Shown piece by piece: positions 53,103-63,217 of a stretch of DNA of 64,000 nt. The stretch covers positions 69,501 through 133,500 of the forward strand of contig NW_006281117.1 in the NCBI RefSeq assembly GCF_000203795.2, written 5' to 3'. The position numbers were made by a program, and so were the translations under genes. Each line of letters begins with the position of its first letter. Position 1 is the stretch's first letter. The notes beneath the pieces are model-generated. The model was not told where the DNA came from. It ran no database searches and was given only the letters and a program-made list of their open reading frames with translations. Source of the DNA: Batrachochytrium dendrobatidis JAM81. Lineage: Eukaryota; Chytridiomycota; Chytridiomycetes; Rhizophydiales.

Positions 53103-54932
53103 TTATGGATTGACGTCCTTGGTGATCCAGCGATCAGTCTGCTTGTGATGAGTCTGGGATAGATACATGACCTCATCAACAGCAGGAGATATCTTGCGGT
53201 GTTTGGTGCGAGTATGGGGTTGATTTCCCATGTTCAGATGGTCTACACCATCAACATCAAGCAACAAAAGACAAAAGTTGGCCCATGCAACTTTGTGATG
53301 TTCCTGCATTTCAGAATTGGGTTTGGCTGCAAGAGTGATGGGTAAAGTCAGATCTGTAGTTTGCTTGAGAACAGATGAATGTGAATCATCATCGATGGGC
53401 GGAGATGCAGTGTCCGAGTGAATGTAATCCAGAACTCCTGGCTCACTAGCCATAGGGTGATGATTTTCGGACACGAGCGGACGGAGATGATGGTTTCCCA
53501 TGAATGAAATGCCAGTAGTTTCCAAAGTATTTCCAGAAGCACAACATGCTGCAAGTGGTTTAGAGGCATTCTCAGTAGAGTCTGCCTTTTTGTTCACATC
53601 GATGCAGTCAGAAAGAGTCCTGACAGTGGACGGAGCATAAAGTGATGGCAGACGCACAGGACTTTGTATGTCCAGTCTGTCCTGACCTGGTTGAGGCCAA
53701 GCAAATGATGCACGGCGTAGTGATGAAATGTTTTCCCAAACCTTGAGGCGAACGGCTTCCCAATCGACATTTGGTCTTGAAGATCCGTGGTCTGCAAATG
53801 GAAGTGGAACTTGATGGTTAGTTTGCAGGGGATGATCTGCTGACATGACCAGATGCAGAGCACCAGAAAGACGGTATTGTTCCTTGGTGCCTGGCAAAAA
53901 CCTAGATTAAATTGAAACAGTTAGAACATGCATACTGTTTTTACAGATAAAGCTTGTTCAAAACAGTAGTGTCAAGAATAGGATAACAAGTCATGATATG
54001 GAGTCAATATTGAGTTCAACACGTCAGAATGGTATATCGTAATTAAACCCTCGCAACCAAGCACATCACCCCGTAAAATACGAGTAGAACCATATTACTA
54101 TACGGTTTCCATTCATAATTTAAAAGCATAATTAAAGGAATAATAAAACTGGCTCATTCCATTATTTTACTAGAAAACAATGAAATACACGGGTCATGAC
54201 TCACCAGCAAACTTCACCATAGCGAGAACCGTGAAGAATGTCAGCAACACTGCCTGACCGAGAATCAGCAACAAAAACCAGGACATTGCCCAGGATGTCG
54301 TTGGCTGTTTTCGGTTTAATATTTGCACAAGAAAGACGAAGAACATCCATGCTGGAAGTAATGGAGTCGCTATCCATAGACGTAGATGGTAAAGCGGTAT
54401 CTGTATTCAAACTCCCAGTCGTACCAACAGCACCCTCATCAGGGCTAGATTGAGTCATGAAACCTCGAAAGTAAATGGTTCTATTTGCAGGACGACCAAA
54501 AGCCTTGATAGTGGCCAGGGATACATAAAAGTTGTTGATATCTTGGCATTGTCGAATAGACTGTTCAAGCTGAGCTCTCCACAGCGGAGATTGAGAAGCA
54601 ACAGGAAGATTTGCGTTGAATAACTCAGGCTGGGTAGTTTGTAGTTGCATTTGGTGGTCGTGCTCAGGGTGTTGAGAAGGGTTAGAATGAGTAGTTCTTG
54701 GGATATTGGAGGTATTACTATCCAATATCAAATGGGCTTGAGAGGAGCAACCCTGACCTACAGGCATACTTTGAGCAGTGATGTTCATGATGTGTTGGTG
54801 AATCTCGCAGATGGTCAGATCTGATGGGAAACTTGGTTCGTGTCGGATGAAATCTACGCGATTGACAATCAAGATTTTAACGACTCGAAAAGCTTGAGTT
54901 TTGAGAATGATATACAATGACTGCTTGTGCAT
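53103..54932 (-). CDS. Alr4036-type pyridoxamine-phosphate-oxidase-like FMN-binding protein
   Basis: Two exons, 54932-54205 and 53901-53103, with GTGAGT donor and CTAG acceptor; 508 residues if the ATG at 54932 is used. A later in-frame ATG at 54788 is the alternative, and an extra upstream exon cannot be excluded. Signature segments occur in order: SPLWRAQLEQSI, YVSLATIKAFGRPANRTIYFRGF, VLVFVADSRSGSVADI, GEVCWFLPGTKEQYRLSG (spans the intron), VRLKVWENISSLRRASFAWPQPG, and near the end VDHLNMGNQPHTRT and RWITKDVNP. This matches the Alr4036 family of flavin split-barrel proteins, believed to bind FMN and related to pyridoxamine 5'-phosphate oxidase; the true substrate is not established. Low-complexity inserts (Ser/Thr/His-rich) lengthen it beyond the usual ~250-350 residues. 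It is divergently arranged with the inhibitor gene at 55,422. Confidence 0.85.
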
Positions 54933-55421
54933 ACAAATCTGACTTGTTCCCAATCAGATCTGTAATAACTGGATATCATTTATATTTGAATAATCAAATC
55001 CAGTTTCACGCTCTTTTACTCTATATATTCTTTGATATGCACAAGATACTACTGTTGACTGGCATTCAATATCAAAAACTTACCTCGAGATATGCTGTTA
55101 AGCCATGCAACTGTCAAAGACTGTACGCCCCAGAAATACAACCATTGCGTCTATACTGATTATTCAATATTTGGTTTGTAAGAAAAAGCTGGAGATTGAC
55201 CAAATGTGAAGGATGCGAGACTGACTGAAGCAGTGTAAACACTTGTTTAGTCTTTAACAGTCCATTTTGAATGAATACGATGGTGAAATGACTGTCATAC
55301 TATCGGTTTTGAATCGTATTTGAAATCGACAAAAGTTCAAGTTTAATTCCTTCCATAAAACCCTTCAATCACCCAATATGTCAGGTAGGAACACTATCAA
55401 CGCTGTATTAAACCAGCGACT
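54933..55421. promoter_or_regulatory. Divergent intergenic region
   Basis: 489 bases between two divergent genes. No recognisable motif beyond AT-rich tracts; it likely carries both promoters. Short open frames here are not called. Confidence 0.4.
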
Positions 55422-55860
55422 ATGTTTTTAAAGTGTATTCTAAAAACTACTCGTATAGGCAAGAGTGTAATTGTTATGTTCAAGGATGATACTCCAAAGG
55501 ATGTTATTGACAAGGCTGCAGCTGATGTTGTCAAGCAAGGTAAAGTATATCATTTACTTTAGTACAGCGACTGTTGGCTTGATTGGATACTAACTCGATG
55601 GATTCCTACCACACACCAGGAGGAGTGATTGGACATCGTTATCATGACACGATTCTTGGATTCTCTGCCACCATGCCAGCTAACTTTATAAGTAAGTGAC
55701 ATGAACATCCAGTATTGAGCAAGCACAAAACAATGTATTCAGAAAGCACTGCAGTAACTAATGAGTTGTATATGACTTGATAGATACTCTTGAGAACCAT
55801 GAGTGTGTCGAGTCAATTGAAGCTGATGGTCAGGTTCATACTCTGACTTCGTCTAGTTAA
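55422..55860 (+). CDS. I9-type proteinase inhibitor (Pbi2-like)
   Basis: A small three-exon gene missed by simple frame searches: 55422-55539, 55620-55691 and 55784-55860, with donors GTAAAG and GTAAGT and acceptors CAG and TAG; 88 residues. Translated pieces read SVIVMFKDDTPKDVIDKAAADVV, GGVIGHRYHDTILGFSATMP and ENHECVESIEADGQVHT, which together follow the inhibitor I9 domain closely (short beta strand, helix, GHxY, GFSA, ES(I/V)EAD). Stand-alone proteins of this type, such as yeast Pbi2, inhibit subtilisin-like vacuolar proteinase B and act in the cytosol or at the vacuole. No signal peptide is obvious, though a short hydrophobic/basic start precedes the domain. Confidence 0.88.
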
Positions 55861-56055
55861 ACCTTGCTGATATTCAATCATGTTTCAGAAATAACAGCGT
55901 TTTGTTAAAATCGAATTGATAATATTGTACGAGTATTTGAACTGTTCTACTCGAGAGTTTCATTCATCTCAAGTAGTAACAGTCACTTGGACTTGGTAGT
56001 CAATATTCAACAGCATTTATCAATGCATTGGTGAAAACTGGTTATTATATTTACA

Positions 56056-57750
56056 ATGCATTCAATATCTACTTCAACTGGTGATCAAACATCACCATCT
56101 ACAGACAGAGTTGGGCTGATAAACCTGCCAGTAGAGTTATGGGTGAATGTGTTGCGTCAACTTCCAGCCTACAGACTCTTACAGACTCGACTAGTATCAA
56201 GAACGTGGTGTTACATTGTAGACGCTACTCCGCTGTCAGTCAATGTGTCGCTCGTAGCAGTGAGTGCATTGGACACTAGAATGCTGATTGATATGTCATG
56301 GCATGCACTTGACAGTATGCTTGACCAGCCCTTGACATCTTGCTTACCTGCTGTAATGTATCAAAGACGGGATCATCTTTGGGCTAATGTTCGAGTCTGC
56401 TGTAATGAATATGGATTTCTTCCTGATCGACATTTTATTATGGATCAAATCCTACAATCTGCAATGACATTCACTCGAGGCAGGTCTAAACTGATACTCG
56501 ATTTACAACTACTGGTTCAAGACCATCTTTCCCAAAAGGGCATGACTTTATCTTATCCTTTATCCTCGCTCATGGTTCAAGCCCCGTTCATCAGATACTC
56601 CCAAGATGATTGCCAAAACACTTCCAATCTGGCTCTGTTTAATGGGTTCAGTCAAACTACAATCATCAATCCAGGTATAGATATCATGAAGCATCAGCCC
56701 AATACCATTCGTCATTTGGAACTATTGGATCTACACGATCAAATCAACTTTGACAATATATCCGAATTTCGATATTTGAAATCTATCCGCATGCAATCAG
56801 ATGGCAGACTGGCACATATTCGTGGTATATTCAGAGTATCGGCTATTACTCACTTTACATCAATTTCTGCAACGCTTACGTCTCTCACTCTGGATGGGCC
56901 ATGGTTTCAAAACATGATAGATTATGGTGCAGGATTGATTCAAATATTTAAACAGCTTACCAATTTGCAAAAACTAGTTGCTGATTTTGACGCACAAACT
57001 CTGACAGCACAGGTTCTTTATGATTTGTTTGTATCGTTACCAAACCTTACAGAATGGGCAACCCTTGGTAGAATTGATCAGTCTTTTTGGCGTCTATTTC
57101 GTCGTGGTGAAGCTTCAAGACTTAAACGACTTACTGTTGGATCTCGCAAGTATACATTCAGTCGACTCCTTACTGGGAATACTCTTTTTTTACGTGATCT
57201 TGCTTTTGGCATTTTATGGGCTGCACCCTGCTTGGAATCACTTTCCTTGTTTTTGGGATATCAGAGCGGCACGGACATGGTTTTGGTGCTAGATATTATC
57301 AAGCGTCTCAAGGAGGGAAAAGACTGGGATGCAGAGCTTTTACATCAGAAAATAGTACAGGAAGCCCGTATGGAGGATCTTAAACTACCTGAACCGCCAG
57401 TATACTCACGACTGGATCGATATACCAAACCTAAAAACATTTCTTCAAGCAATAGCCCATCTCGTAAAAAAAGCAAATATACACTTTCTTCGTATCCATC
57501 ATTTTCAAAATACTCGGATTCTACTTTAATGTTGCAATCTCATACCCCACCCAAACGACTTCTTCGTCATGTGAATGTCTTTCAAGCAATAGATGTAGAG
57601 GATATCAATGATGCTGCATGGAACTATGTTGCAGCGACACATGGAGGCGGTCCTCCTATTTCCATTGTTATTACTGATGATGTCACTACTGATGGAAGTC
57701 TTGGCCGCCAATTTAAACAGTTTGGTCCCATATATAATGCATCTATTTAA
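56056..57750 (+). CDS. F-box protein
   Basis: A single-exon gene of 564 residues. An F-box lies at about residues 20-60 (LINLPVELWVNVLRQLPAYRL, then RLVSRTWCYIVD). The middle part has Leu-rich segments (TLTSLTLDGPWFQNMI, LPNLTEWATLGRI) that may be degenerate leucine-rich repeats for substrate choice. A Ser/Lys-rich low-complexity stretch is at about 455-500. F-box proteins join SCF ubiquitin ligases through Skp1; the target here cannot be told. It starts 195 bases after the inhibitor gene on the same strand and converges on the gene at 57,982. Confidence 0.85.
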   Translation: MHSISTSTGDQTSPSTDRVGLINLPVELWVNVLRQLPAYRLLQTRLVSRTWCYIVDATPLSVNVSLVAVSALDTRMLIDMSWHALDSMLDQPLTSCLPAVMYQRRDHLWANVRVCCNEYGFLPDRHFIMDQILQSAMTFTRGRSKLILDLQLLVQDHLSQKGMTLSYPLSSLMVQAPFIRYSQDDCQNTSNLALFNGFSQTTIINPGIDIMKHQPNTIRHLELLDLHDQINFDNISEFRYLKSIRMQSDGRLAHIRGIFRVSAITHFTSISATLTSLTLDGPWFQNMIDYGAGLIQIFKQLTNLQKLVADFDAQTLTAQVLYDLFVSLPNLTEWATLGRIDQSFWRLFRRGEASRLKRLTVGSRKYTFSRLLTGNTLFLRDLAFGILWAAPCLESLSLFLGYQSGTDMVLVLDIIKRLKEGKDWDAELLHQKIVQEARMEDLKLPEPPVYSRLDRYTKPKNISSSNSPSRKKSKYTLSSYPSFSKYSDSTLMLQSHTPPKRLLRHVNVFQAIDVEDINDAAWNYVAATHGGGPPISIVITDDVTTDGSLGRQFKQFGPIYNASI

Positions 57751-57981
57751 ATTATTTGCTGAATAGATGGTCTAAACAAGCGGTCGATAAAATTAATTCT
57801 CGTCAAAATCGGCATGTCGATATCAATAAATCCCATATTTTTGAAATCAACTATTTATTACAGCCGTATTCACGTAAAATAGATTGCTAGTGTCGGAATA
57901 CATAATAAGCAATATCATGTTTGGCTGTTCGCATCCTTGACATCTCTTCAATCCCCAATTCTCCTTTTTCAAAAACAAACA

Positions 57982-60813
57982 TTATGATAGAGTGATCAGC
58001 ATGAAAGCAACAGTTGTATTTATGACTGCAACCTTTGTTTTGTTGAGGAGTCCCAGCTCGGATGCTTCTGTTAAAATATGCCTGCTTTGCTCTCTAGCTG
58101 AACGAGAAACATCCAATATCATATAGTCTAATTCAGCCATCAACTTTGCATATCTGTAAGTATCGCGCATATTTCTTCTTAGCTCATCTAGTTTTGATCT
58201 AATATTCAGTATTCCAGAAAACAGTTTCTGTGGAAGATTGAAGAGCTTCTTCAGTAGTCGACCCACACGTCTTGGGAAATTACGGATTAGCTTAGCAGCC
58301 TTTCTAATGCCCTTGACGACAACGTATTCGATTTTACGATCAAAATGCTGGAGTTCGTATTTTAGTTTGCTCATCGATCTGGATACACTGTGTTTTGCTC
58401 TGACAGTTGATCCAATTGCTTTGGAAACTGCTTTGCCGATTTTATGACCGATTCTTGCTCCAATTTCAGGCGAATTGTCTCCAAATTCAATCAGCTTCCT
58501 TCCGAGTTTTTTAAAGCTATTCTTACTCTTGTGGCCATGAATTCTATGATCGAAATTCAAGTATGGGTCTAATTCTGGGTTAAATCCTAGGTTAAATTCT
58601 GGGCTTAATTCCGGGTTTAAATCGAAATGTTCACGGTAGGATTGTTTGGAGGATTTTTTGTGAGACTTTCTTGGATATGGAGACGATATCTTTTCCTGTT
58701 GAACTACAGTCTCGAATTCCTGAAATCCGGGATTTTTGAATTTTTTATATTTAATATAACCTTTGCGATCAAAATCTGAGCTTGAATCAGAATCTGAGCT
58801 TAAACCCGAGCTTGAGCTTGAATATTTGCTGTGGTGTTTTTTGGATTTTTTGTGAGACTTCTTTTTCAAAAGTGTAGTATCGATTTCTGTTACAAAACTC
58901 TTTTTCTTGTACTTCTTAGGCTTGTAATTCAGATCCGAATCAAAATCTGAATCAGAATCCGAACTTGAATCAAAGTCAGAATCAGAATCCGAGCTTGAAT
59001 CAGAGCTTGACTCTAGATACTTGCTGTGGTGCTTTTTGGATTTTTTGTGAGAGGATTTCTTTTTCAAAAGCGTAGTATTGATTTCTGTTACAAAACCCTT
59101 TTTCTTGTACTTCTTAGGCTTGTAATTCACAACTATATTGAAACCTGGATCAGAATCAGAATCCGAGCTTGAACTTGAGCTTGAGCTTGAATCTAAATAT
59201 TGGCCAATGTGCTGTTTTTTGGATTTTTTGTGAGAGGATTTCTTTTTCAAAAGCGTAGTATCGATTTCTGTTACAAAACTCTTTTTCTTGTACTTCTTAG
59301 GCTTGTAATTCAGATCTGAATCAAAATCAGAATCCGAGCTTGAGCTTGAGCTTGAATCTAAATCAGAATCAGAATCCGAGCTTGAACTTAAACCCGAACT
59401 CGAGCTTGACTCTAAATATTTGATGTGGTGTTTTTTGGATTTTTTGGGATACTTTCCTACATGAGACGATTTCCTTTCCTTTTGGGATACATTCTCGGGC
59501 TTTAAGGTGTCCGTCTTGGATTCTTTACGATTACCATCCAAATTGTAAATACTTTCAAAGTATCTTCTCTGTTCATCAGTAAGACTTTGGTCATGTATTC
59601 CTCCAGTTGTAGGTACCTTTTCCTGTGATCGAGATATACCAGATATACCAGATTCAGCAGAGACGCTGGCTTTTCTGGACTTTCTACGCTCATCACCTGA
59701 AGCTGAATTTTTTCTAGAGTATTTTCCCTGTCCATCGGTAAGATCTTCGTCAAGTACTTCTGTAGTCTTGAATGTCTCTTGCACTCGAAATTTACTAGAT
59801 TCACCAGAAACGCTGTTTTTCCTGGATCTATGCCCATCATGTGAAGCTGAACGTTGCTTAAAGTACTCTTCCCATTGTTCGCTAATCTGGTGGTCAAGCA
59901 CTTCTCCAGTTCGATGTTTCTTGTTGCCAAATCCAAGCCATCCCTTGACTTTTTTCATAAAACCTTTCTTTTTGGGTTTATCTTCAAATCCAGATTCTTG
60001 AATACCATTGCGCTCTTCCCATTCTTGCCTAATCTGTTGGTCAATCATTTCTTCAGTTCGATGTTTCTTGTTGCCAAATCCAAGCCATTCCTTGGCCTTT
60101 TTCGCAAAACCTTTCTTTTTGGGCTTATCTTCAAACTCAGATTCTAGATATTCCTTGTATTTTTTCTTTTTGCCAAAGCCGAATTCGACTTGAGGGAATC
60201 CGTCGTTTAGCTTGAGCTTTTCCTTGAGCTTTTTCAAAGCGCTCTTTTTCTTGGATTCCTTAGACTCAATATGAGTGCTTTCAATGATATCTATATATTG
60301 ATCTGGATGTCTTTGTGAAACTCCTTCGCCAGCACTGTGACCAGCGTTCTCTTCACTTGGAAGTAATCTTTCCATATCGCTTAGCCCACCTCGGACTGCT
60401 TCAAAGACGTCATCATCCTCTAAATCAGATCTTAAACGTCTCCTACTAGTCTTCCGCGCTGTTACTTCATTTTCCGAGTCCGAACCAAGGTTCGATTCTA
60501 GATTTGAACTGTGTCGTCTTAAAAAGTTTTCTTCATGTTGCTTGCGTTGTGATTTTCGGCGATGTTTTTTCGATGTTTCTTGATGGGATGTTCCTGACTG
60601 TTGTTCATTACCAGTTGTCCAAACCTCAATCCCTAACTTTGCAGGAAATCGTATATTCAAATCGCGTGTTTGTTGTGGACTCGGGGATTTGTTTCCTGAT
60701 CTAGTATTACGATATTCATCATCGCTGGATCGTTGTAAAGTACGTTTTTGCAGGGTTTGAGCAAAAGTGGATGCAACCAATAGAAAAACAGTAACAACCA
60801 ATGGGTGCAACAT
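57982..60813 (-). CDS. Long Ser/Lys-rich repeat protein with signal peptide
   Basis: 943 residues; the ATG at 60813 begins a signal peptide (MLHPLVVTVFLLVASTFAQ). Two ~45-residue repeats (KPKKKGF...WLGFGNKKHRT) lie at about 230-320. A central part is charged. Then come at least three ~60-residue repeats, each joining KYKKKSFVTEIDTTLLKKK to HKKSKKHH and a long Ser/Asp run (SSSSDSDSD). The last ~220 residues are helical and basic (SRSMSKLKYELQHFDRKIEY, RRVGRLLKKLFNLPQKLF). A short hydrophobic C-terminus (VINTTVAFMLITLS) might be a GPI or membrane signal. Alternating Lys and Ser/Asp blocks resemble secreted mucin- or wall-associated proteins, but no family is recognised. Repeat number may vary between strains. 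Confidence 0.75.
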   Translation of the reverse strand: MLHPLVVTVFLLVASTFAQTLQKRTLQRSSDDEYRNTRSGNKSPSPQQTRDLNIRFPAKLGIEVWTTGNEQQSGTSHQETSKKHRRKSQRKQHEENFLRRHSSNLESNLGSDSENEVTARKTSRRRLRSDLEDDDVFEAVRGGLSDMERLLPSEENAGHSAGEGVSQRHPDQYIDIIESTHIESKESKKKSALKKLKEKLKLNDGFPQVEFGFGKKKKYKEYLESEFEDKPKKKGFAKKAKEWLGFGNKKHRTEEMIDQQIRQEWEERNGIQESGFEDKPKKKGFMKKVKGWLGFGNKKHRTGEVLDHQISEQWEEYFKQRSASHDGHRSRKNSVSGESSKFRVQETFKTTEVLDEDLTDGQGKYSRKNSASGDERRKSRKASVSAESGISGISRSQEKVPTTGGIHDQSLTDEQRRYFESIYNLDGNRKESKTDTLKPENVSQKERKSSHVGKYPKKSKKHHIKYLESSSSSGLSSSSDSDSDLDSSSSSSSDSDFDSDLNYKPKKYKKKSFVTEIDTTLLKKKSSHKKSKKQHIGQYLDSSSSSSSSSDSDSDPGFNIVVNYKPKKYKKKGFVTEINTTLLKKKSSHKKSKKHHSKYLESSSDSSSDSDSDFDSSSDSDSDFDSDLNYKPKKYKKKSFVTEIDTTLLKKKSHKKSKKHHSKYSSSSSGLSSDSDSSSDFDRKGYIKYKKFKNPGFQEFETVVQQEKISSPYPRKSHKKSSKQSYREHFDLNPELSPEFNLGFNPELDPYLNFDHRIHGHKSKNSFKKLGRKLIEFGDNSPEIGARIGHKIGKAVSKAIGSTVRAKHSVSRSMSKLKYELQHFDRKIEYVVVKGIRKAAKLIRNFPRRVGRLLKKLFNLPQKLFSGILNIRSKLDELRRNMRDTYRYAKLMAELDYMILDVSRSAREQSRHILTEASELGLLNKTKVAVINTTVAFMLITLS

Positions 60814-62003
60814 TGTATTCAAAGGTCTAGTCTAGATGAAGTCGTATAAATGTTCGAGTGATAATCTACTGTAGAGTGAGGTAAACTGCTGAAAGTTGAT
60901 GAAAATCAGATTGGTGTCAACATGAGTTTATATATTTGATTTGATGGAACGTTTGTCAGGGATACTAGCCCCAATAGCAAAAGGGACGAAAAGTAGCACA
61001 GTCCCTTTTTGCTAAAGCATGTATTGTACCGAAAAGTAGTCTTTGACTTGGCCCTGATTTCGAAAAATCTGTTCAAGCTCGCCCATCAGATCGTCTGTGA
61101 CACATGTTTGGCTGGGTGGATTAGCCCTTGAGTGTTTAGCGACTATAACAAATCGCCCTAGTGTTTTGGTAGCATATTACTATTGGCTTAACGTGTCTAA
61201 AGGGACACAGTCCTTTGATATCATTTGATTGGTAGCCAAAGAGATTGAATCTTGTGTTTGGGCTATTGAATGCACCATATTATTGTGTACGACTTTTTTG
61301 GAACTCGACACAAGCTATATGCTTCAATCCATCACCCTGGTTCAATATTCCCACCATGAAACAGGGTTTATGGTCAAACACATGTTTCAACTAGCAACAA
61401 AAGGTATAAGTGGAGAGAGATCAAGCAAGATATTGTCAGTAGCCCTAACCTTTGATGTCTGCAACCATCGGTAGACTGTCTATTGATTTGAATGAGGGAT
61501 GTAACCATCACTTGTGCCTTTTGTACCACAATGACAATTGGAATGTGTTGACCAGTTTTCTAAACGGCCTGCTGCTCCTTTCAATACAATACATCTTTCA
61601 TTCGGTCTTGCTCCAACACAATCTTTGGTGTCTCATCTATATATAGTTTGTACGCCAACCTGAAACAATCGTACAATTTTGCAAACTGAAAATGTTCCAA
61701 AATGTTACAACAATCTACTCGATGCTATCAGAATATTCCCAAAACATGCCAAAATTGAGCTGTTGAAATATAAACTATTTTATTCACTCTGTTTTCAGTC
61801 ATAAAGTAGCAATATAAATCCAAAGTTGAACCGTTTATACCACCAATGTAGATGATGGCAAAATAGTTGGACCACACAGTGCAATCAACCATCTTGATTT
61901 TTATTAAACCCCTCAGTTTTGCAAGTCAGATTCAACACTGATCAAATAGTTTTTAATGAAATGAATAGATTTTCGATTGCATAAATAATAGTCAGTAGAC
62001 GAC
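60814..62003. other. Upstream region and gene-free spacer
   Basis: Holds the palindrome at 60,975 and AT-rich sequence. An open frame at 61,229-61,474 has no recognisable features and is not called. Nothing else is seen. Confidence 0.5.
60975..61014. repeat. Inverted repeat, 13-base arms
   Basis: TAGCAAAAGGGAC at 60,975-60,987 faces GTCCCTTTTTGCTA at 61,001-61,014 across 13 bases, with one extra T in the right arm. It lies about 160 bases upstream of the repeat-protein start. It could be a protein binding site or a small transposon remnant. Confidence 0.7.
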
Positions 62004-62360
62004 TCAGTAGTAGCATTCAGGACATGGTCGACCAAGAGATAAAATTTTACGGCCTTGTCTTTTGAACCATTCCTTGGTTCGATATATCCAATCCGAGTCA
62101 ACCGCACGTTCGAATTTATCTCTAATTCTATACCCAAGATTTCTAAACCATTGACCAGGAGTCAGGTATACGTATGGATAATTGGGACCTATATTTGGAG
62201 GATACGGCATAGGAGGAACATCAACTGGACTAAACCCATTAGTGATATACCCCATTCGTTTATATAGATGTTGTGATGGAATAGGATCATCTCTAGTAAT
62301 AGCCACTGCTTTAATAAATACCACCGATATCATAATCTTAAATATGAATGTAAGCCACAT
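62004..62360 (-). CDS. Small secreted protein, unrecognised
   Basis: 118 residues from the ATG at 62360. A hydrophobic N-terminus (MWLTFIFKIMISVVFIKAVA) is probably a signal peptide. A Pro/Tyr-rich middle follows (PPMPYPPNIGPNYPYVY), then a basic helical C-terminus ending CPECYY. It has a single CxxC pair. No family is recognised. It is close in plan to the other short secreted proteins in the window but without sequence similarity to them. Confidence 0.6.
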   Translation of the reverse strand: MWLTFIFKIMISVVFIKAVAITRDDPIPSQHLYKRMGYITNGFSPVDVPPMPYPPNIGPNYPYVYLTPGQWFRNLGYRIRDKFERAVDSDWIYRTKEWFKRQGRKILSLGRPCPECYY

Positions 62361-63217
62361 TCTTAACCTGCTTGAACAAATCGTGTTAGATGATACGATT
62401 CTCTAATGTATACCAAATTCTTGTACAAAAACTCAAACTTACTTTGATTATAAATAGCTAAACGATAGTCAATTTTTTCAACAAGATAAAAGATTCGAGT
62501 AGACTCTGATATATATACTCATGAATGAAGATGTTGAATGGTCACAATATTGTTTCTTGCACACAAAGTGGTTGGGTTAAAGCTTGGAACACGAAATGCA
62601 TTTCCCAAAGTTGAAAGCACGAGATTAAAGCTTGAAGATACCATACCGTTTGCCATATGGATATTGCGGCGGTATTCTAGGACGACATTAACAACTATAA
62701 TCAATCAATATTGAACACTATTGATAAAGATGACGACACGGTTATGGGAACAGACAACCCATTGGATGAATCAAGAGATGGTCAATCTCAAACAACAACC
62801 CATCCTACTGCTCATCCAAAAGACATGTACGCTAGACTGCAACCTTGTATTATGCAAAGAGTTGTATAAAAAGTACTTCATCTCATTTGGTGACAAGACG
62901 AGCTTACAATCTAAACACGTACTCTCAAAACCACATTCACAAACTCCAAAACACTGGATTGGGTGACGAGTTACAACAAACTCGACCACATTTTCGTGTG
63001 GTTGAATGAACTTGCACAAATGCTTTCCAATCACATGTTGCACATGGATGATTACCAACCATTTCATTTTACTCTATTCCTGCATGTTCATATTCTTTAT
63101 TGTTAGCCATAAGGGGTGAAGAATGTGGGTTGGAATTGACATTTTACACCAAGAGAAATTGGGTACAAGAGTTTTATTAGGATTGAAATATGGAGAGTGA
63201 AGAAACTCAAGACGTGT
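62361..63217. other. Spacer with possible coding relic
   Basis: On plus, about 62,720-62,835 has a protein-like stretch (MGTDNPLDESRDGQS) and about 62,950-63,100 another (NKLDHIFVWLNELAQML), separated by stops. They may be relics of one gene or exons of an unrecognised one. No firm call is made. Confidence 0.3.

Noticed and set aside
61229..61474. 81-codon frame upstream of the repeat-protein gene
   Set aside because: No domain, no signal peptide and no repeated or conserved copy in the window.
62771..63067. 98-codon minus-strand frame
   Set aside because: The plus strand has equally protein-like pieces over the same bases; neither has a recognisable family or a consistent exon structure.
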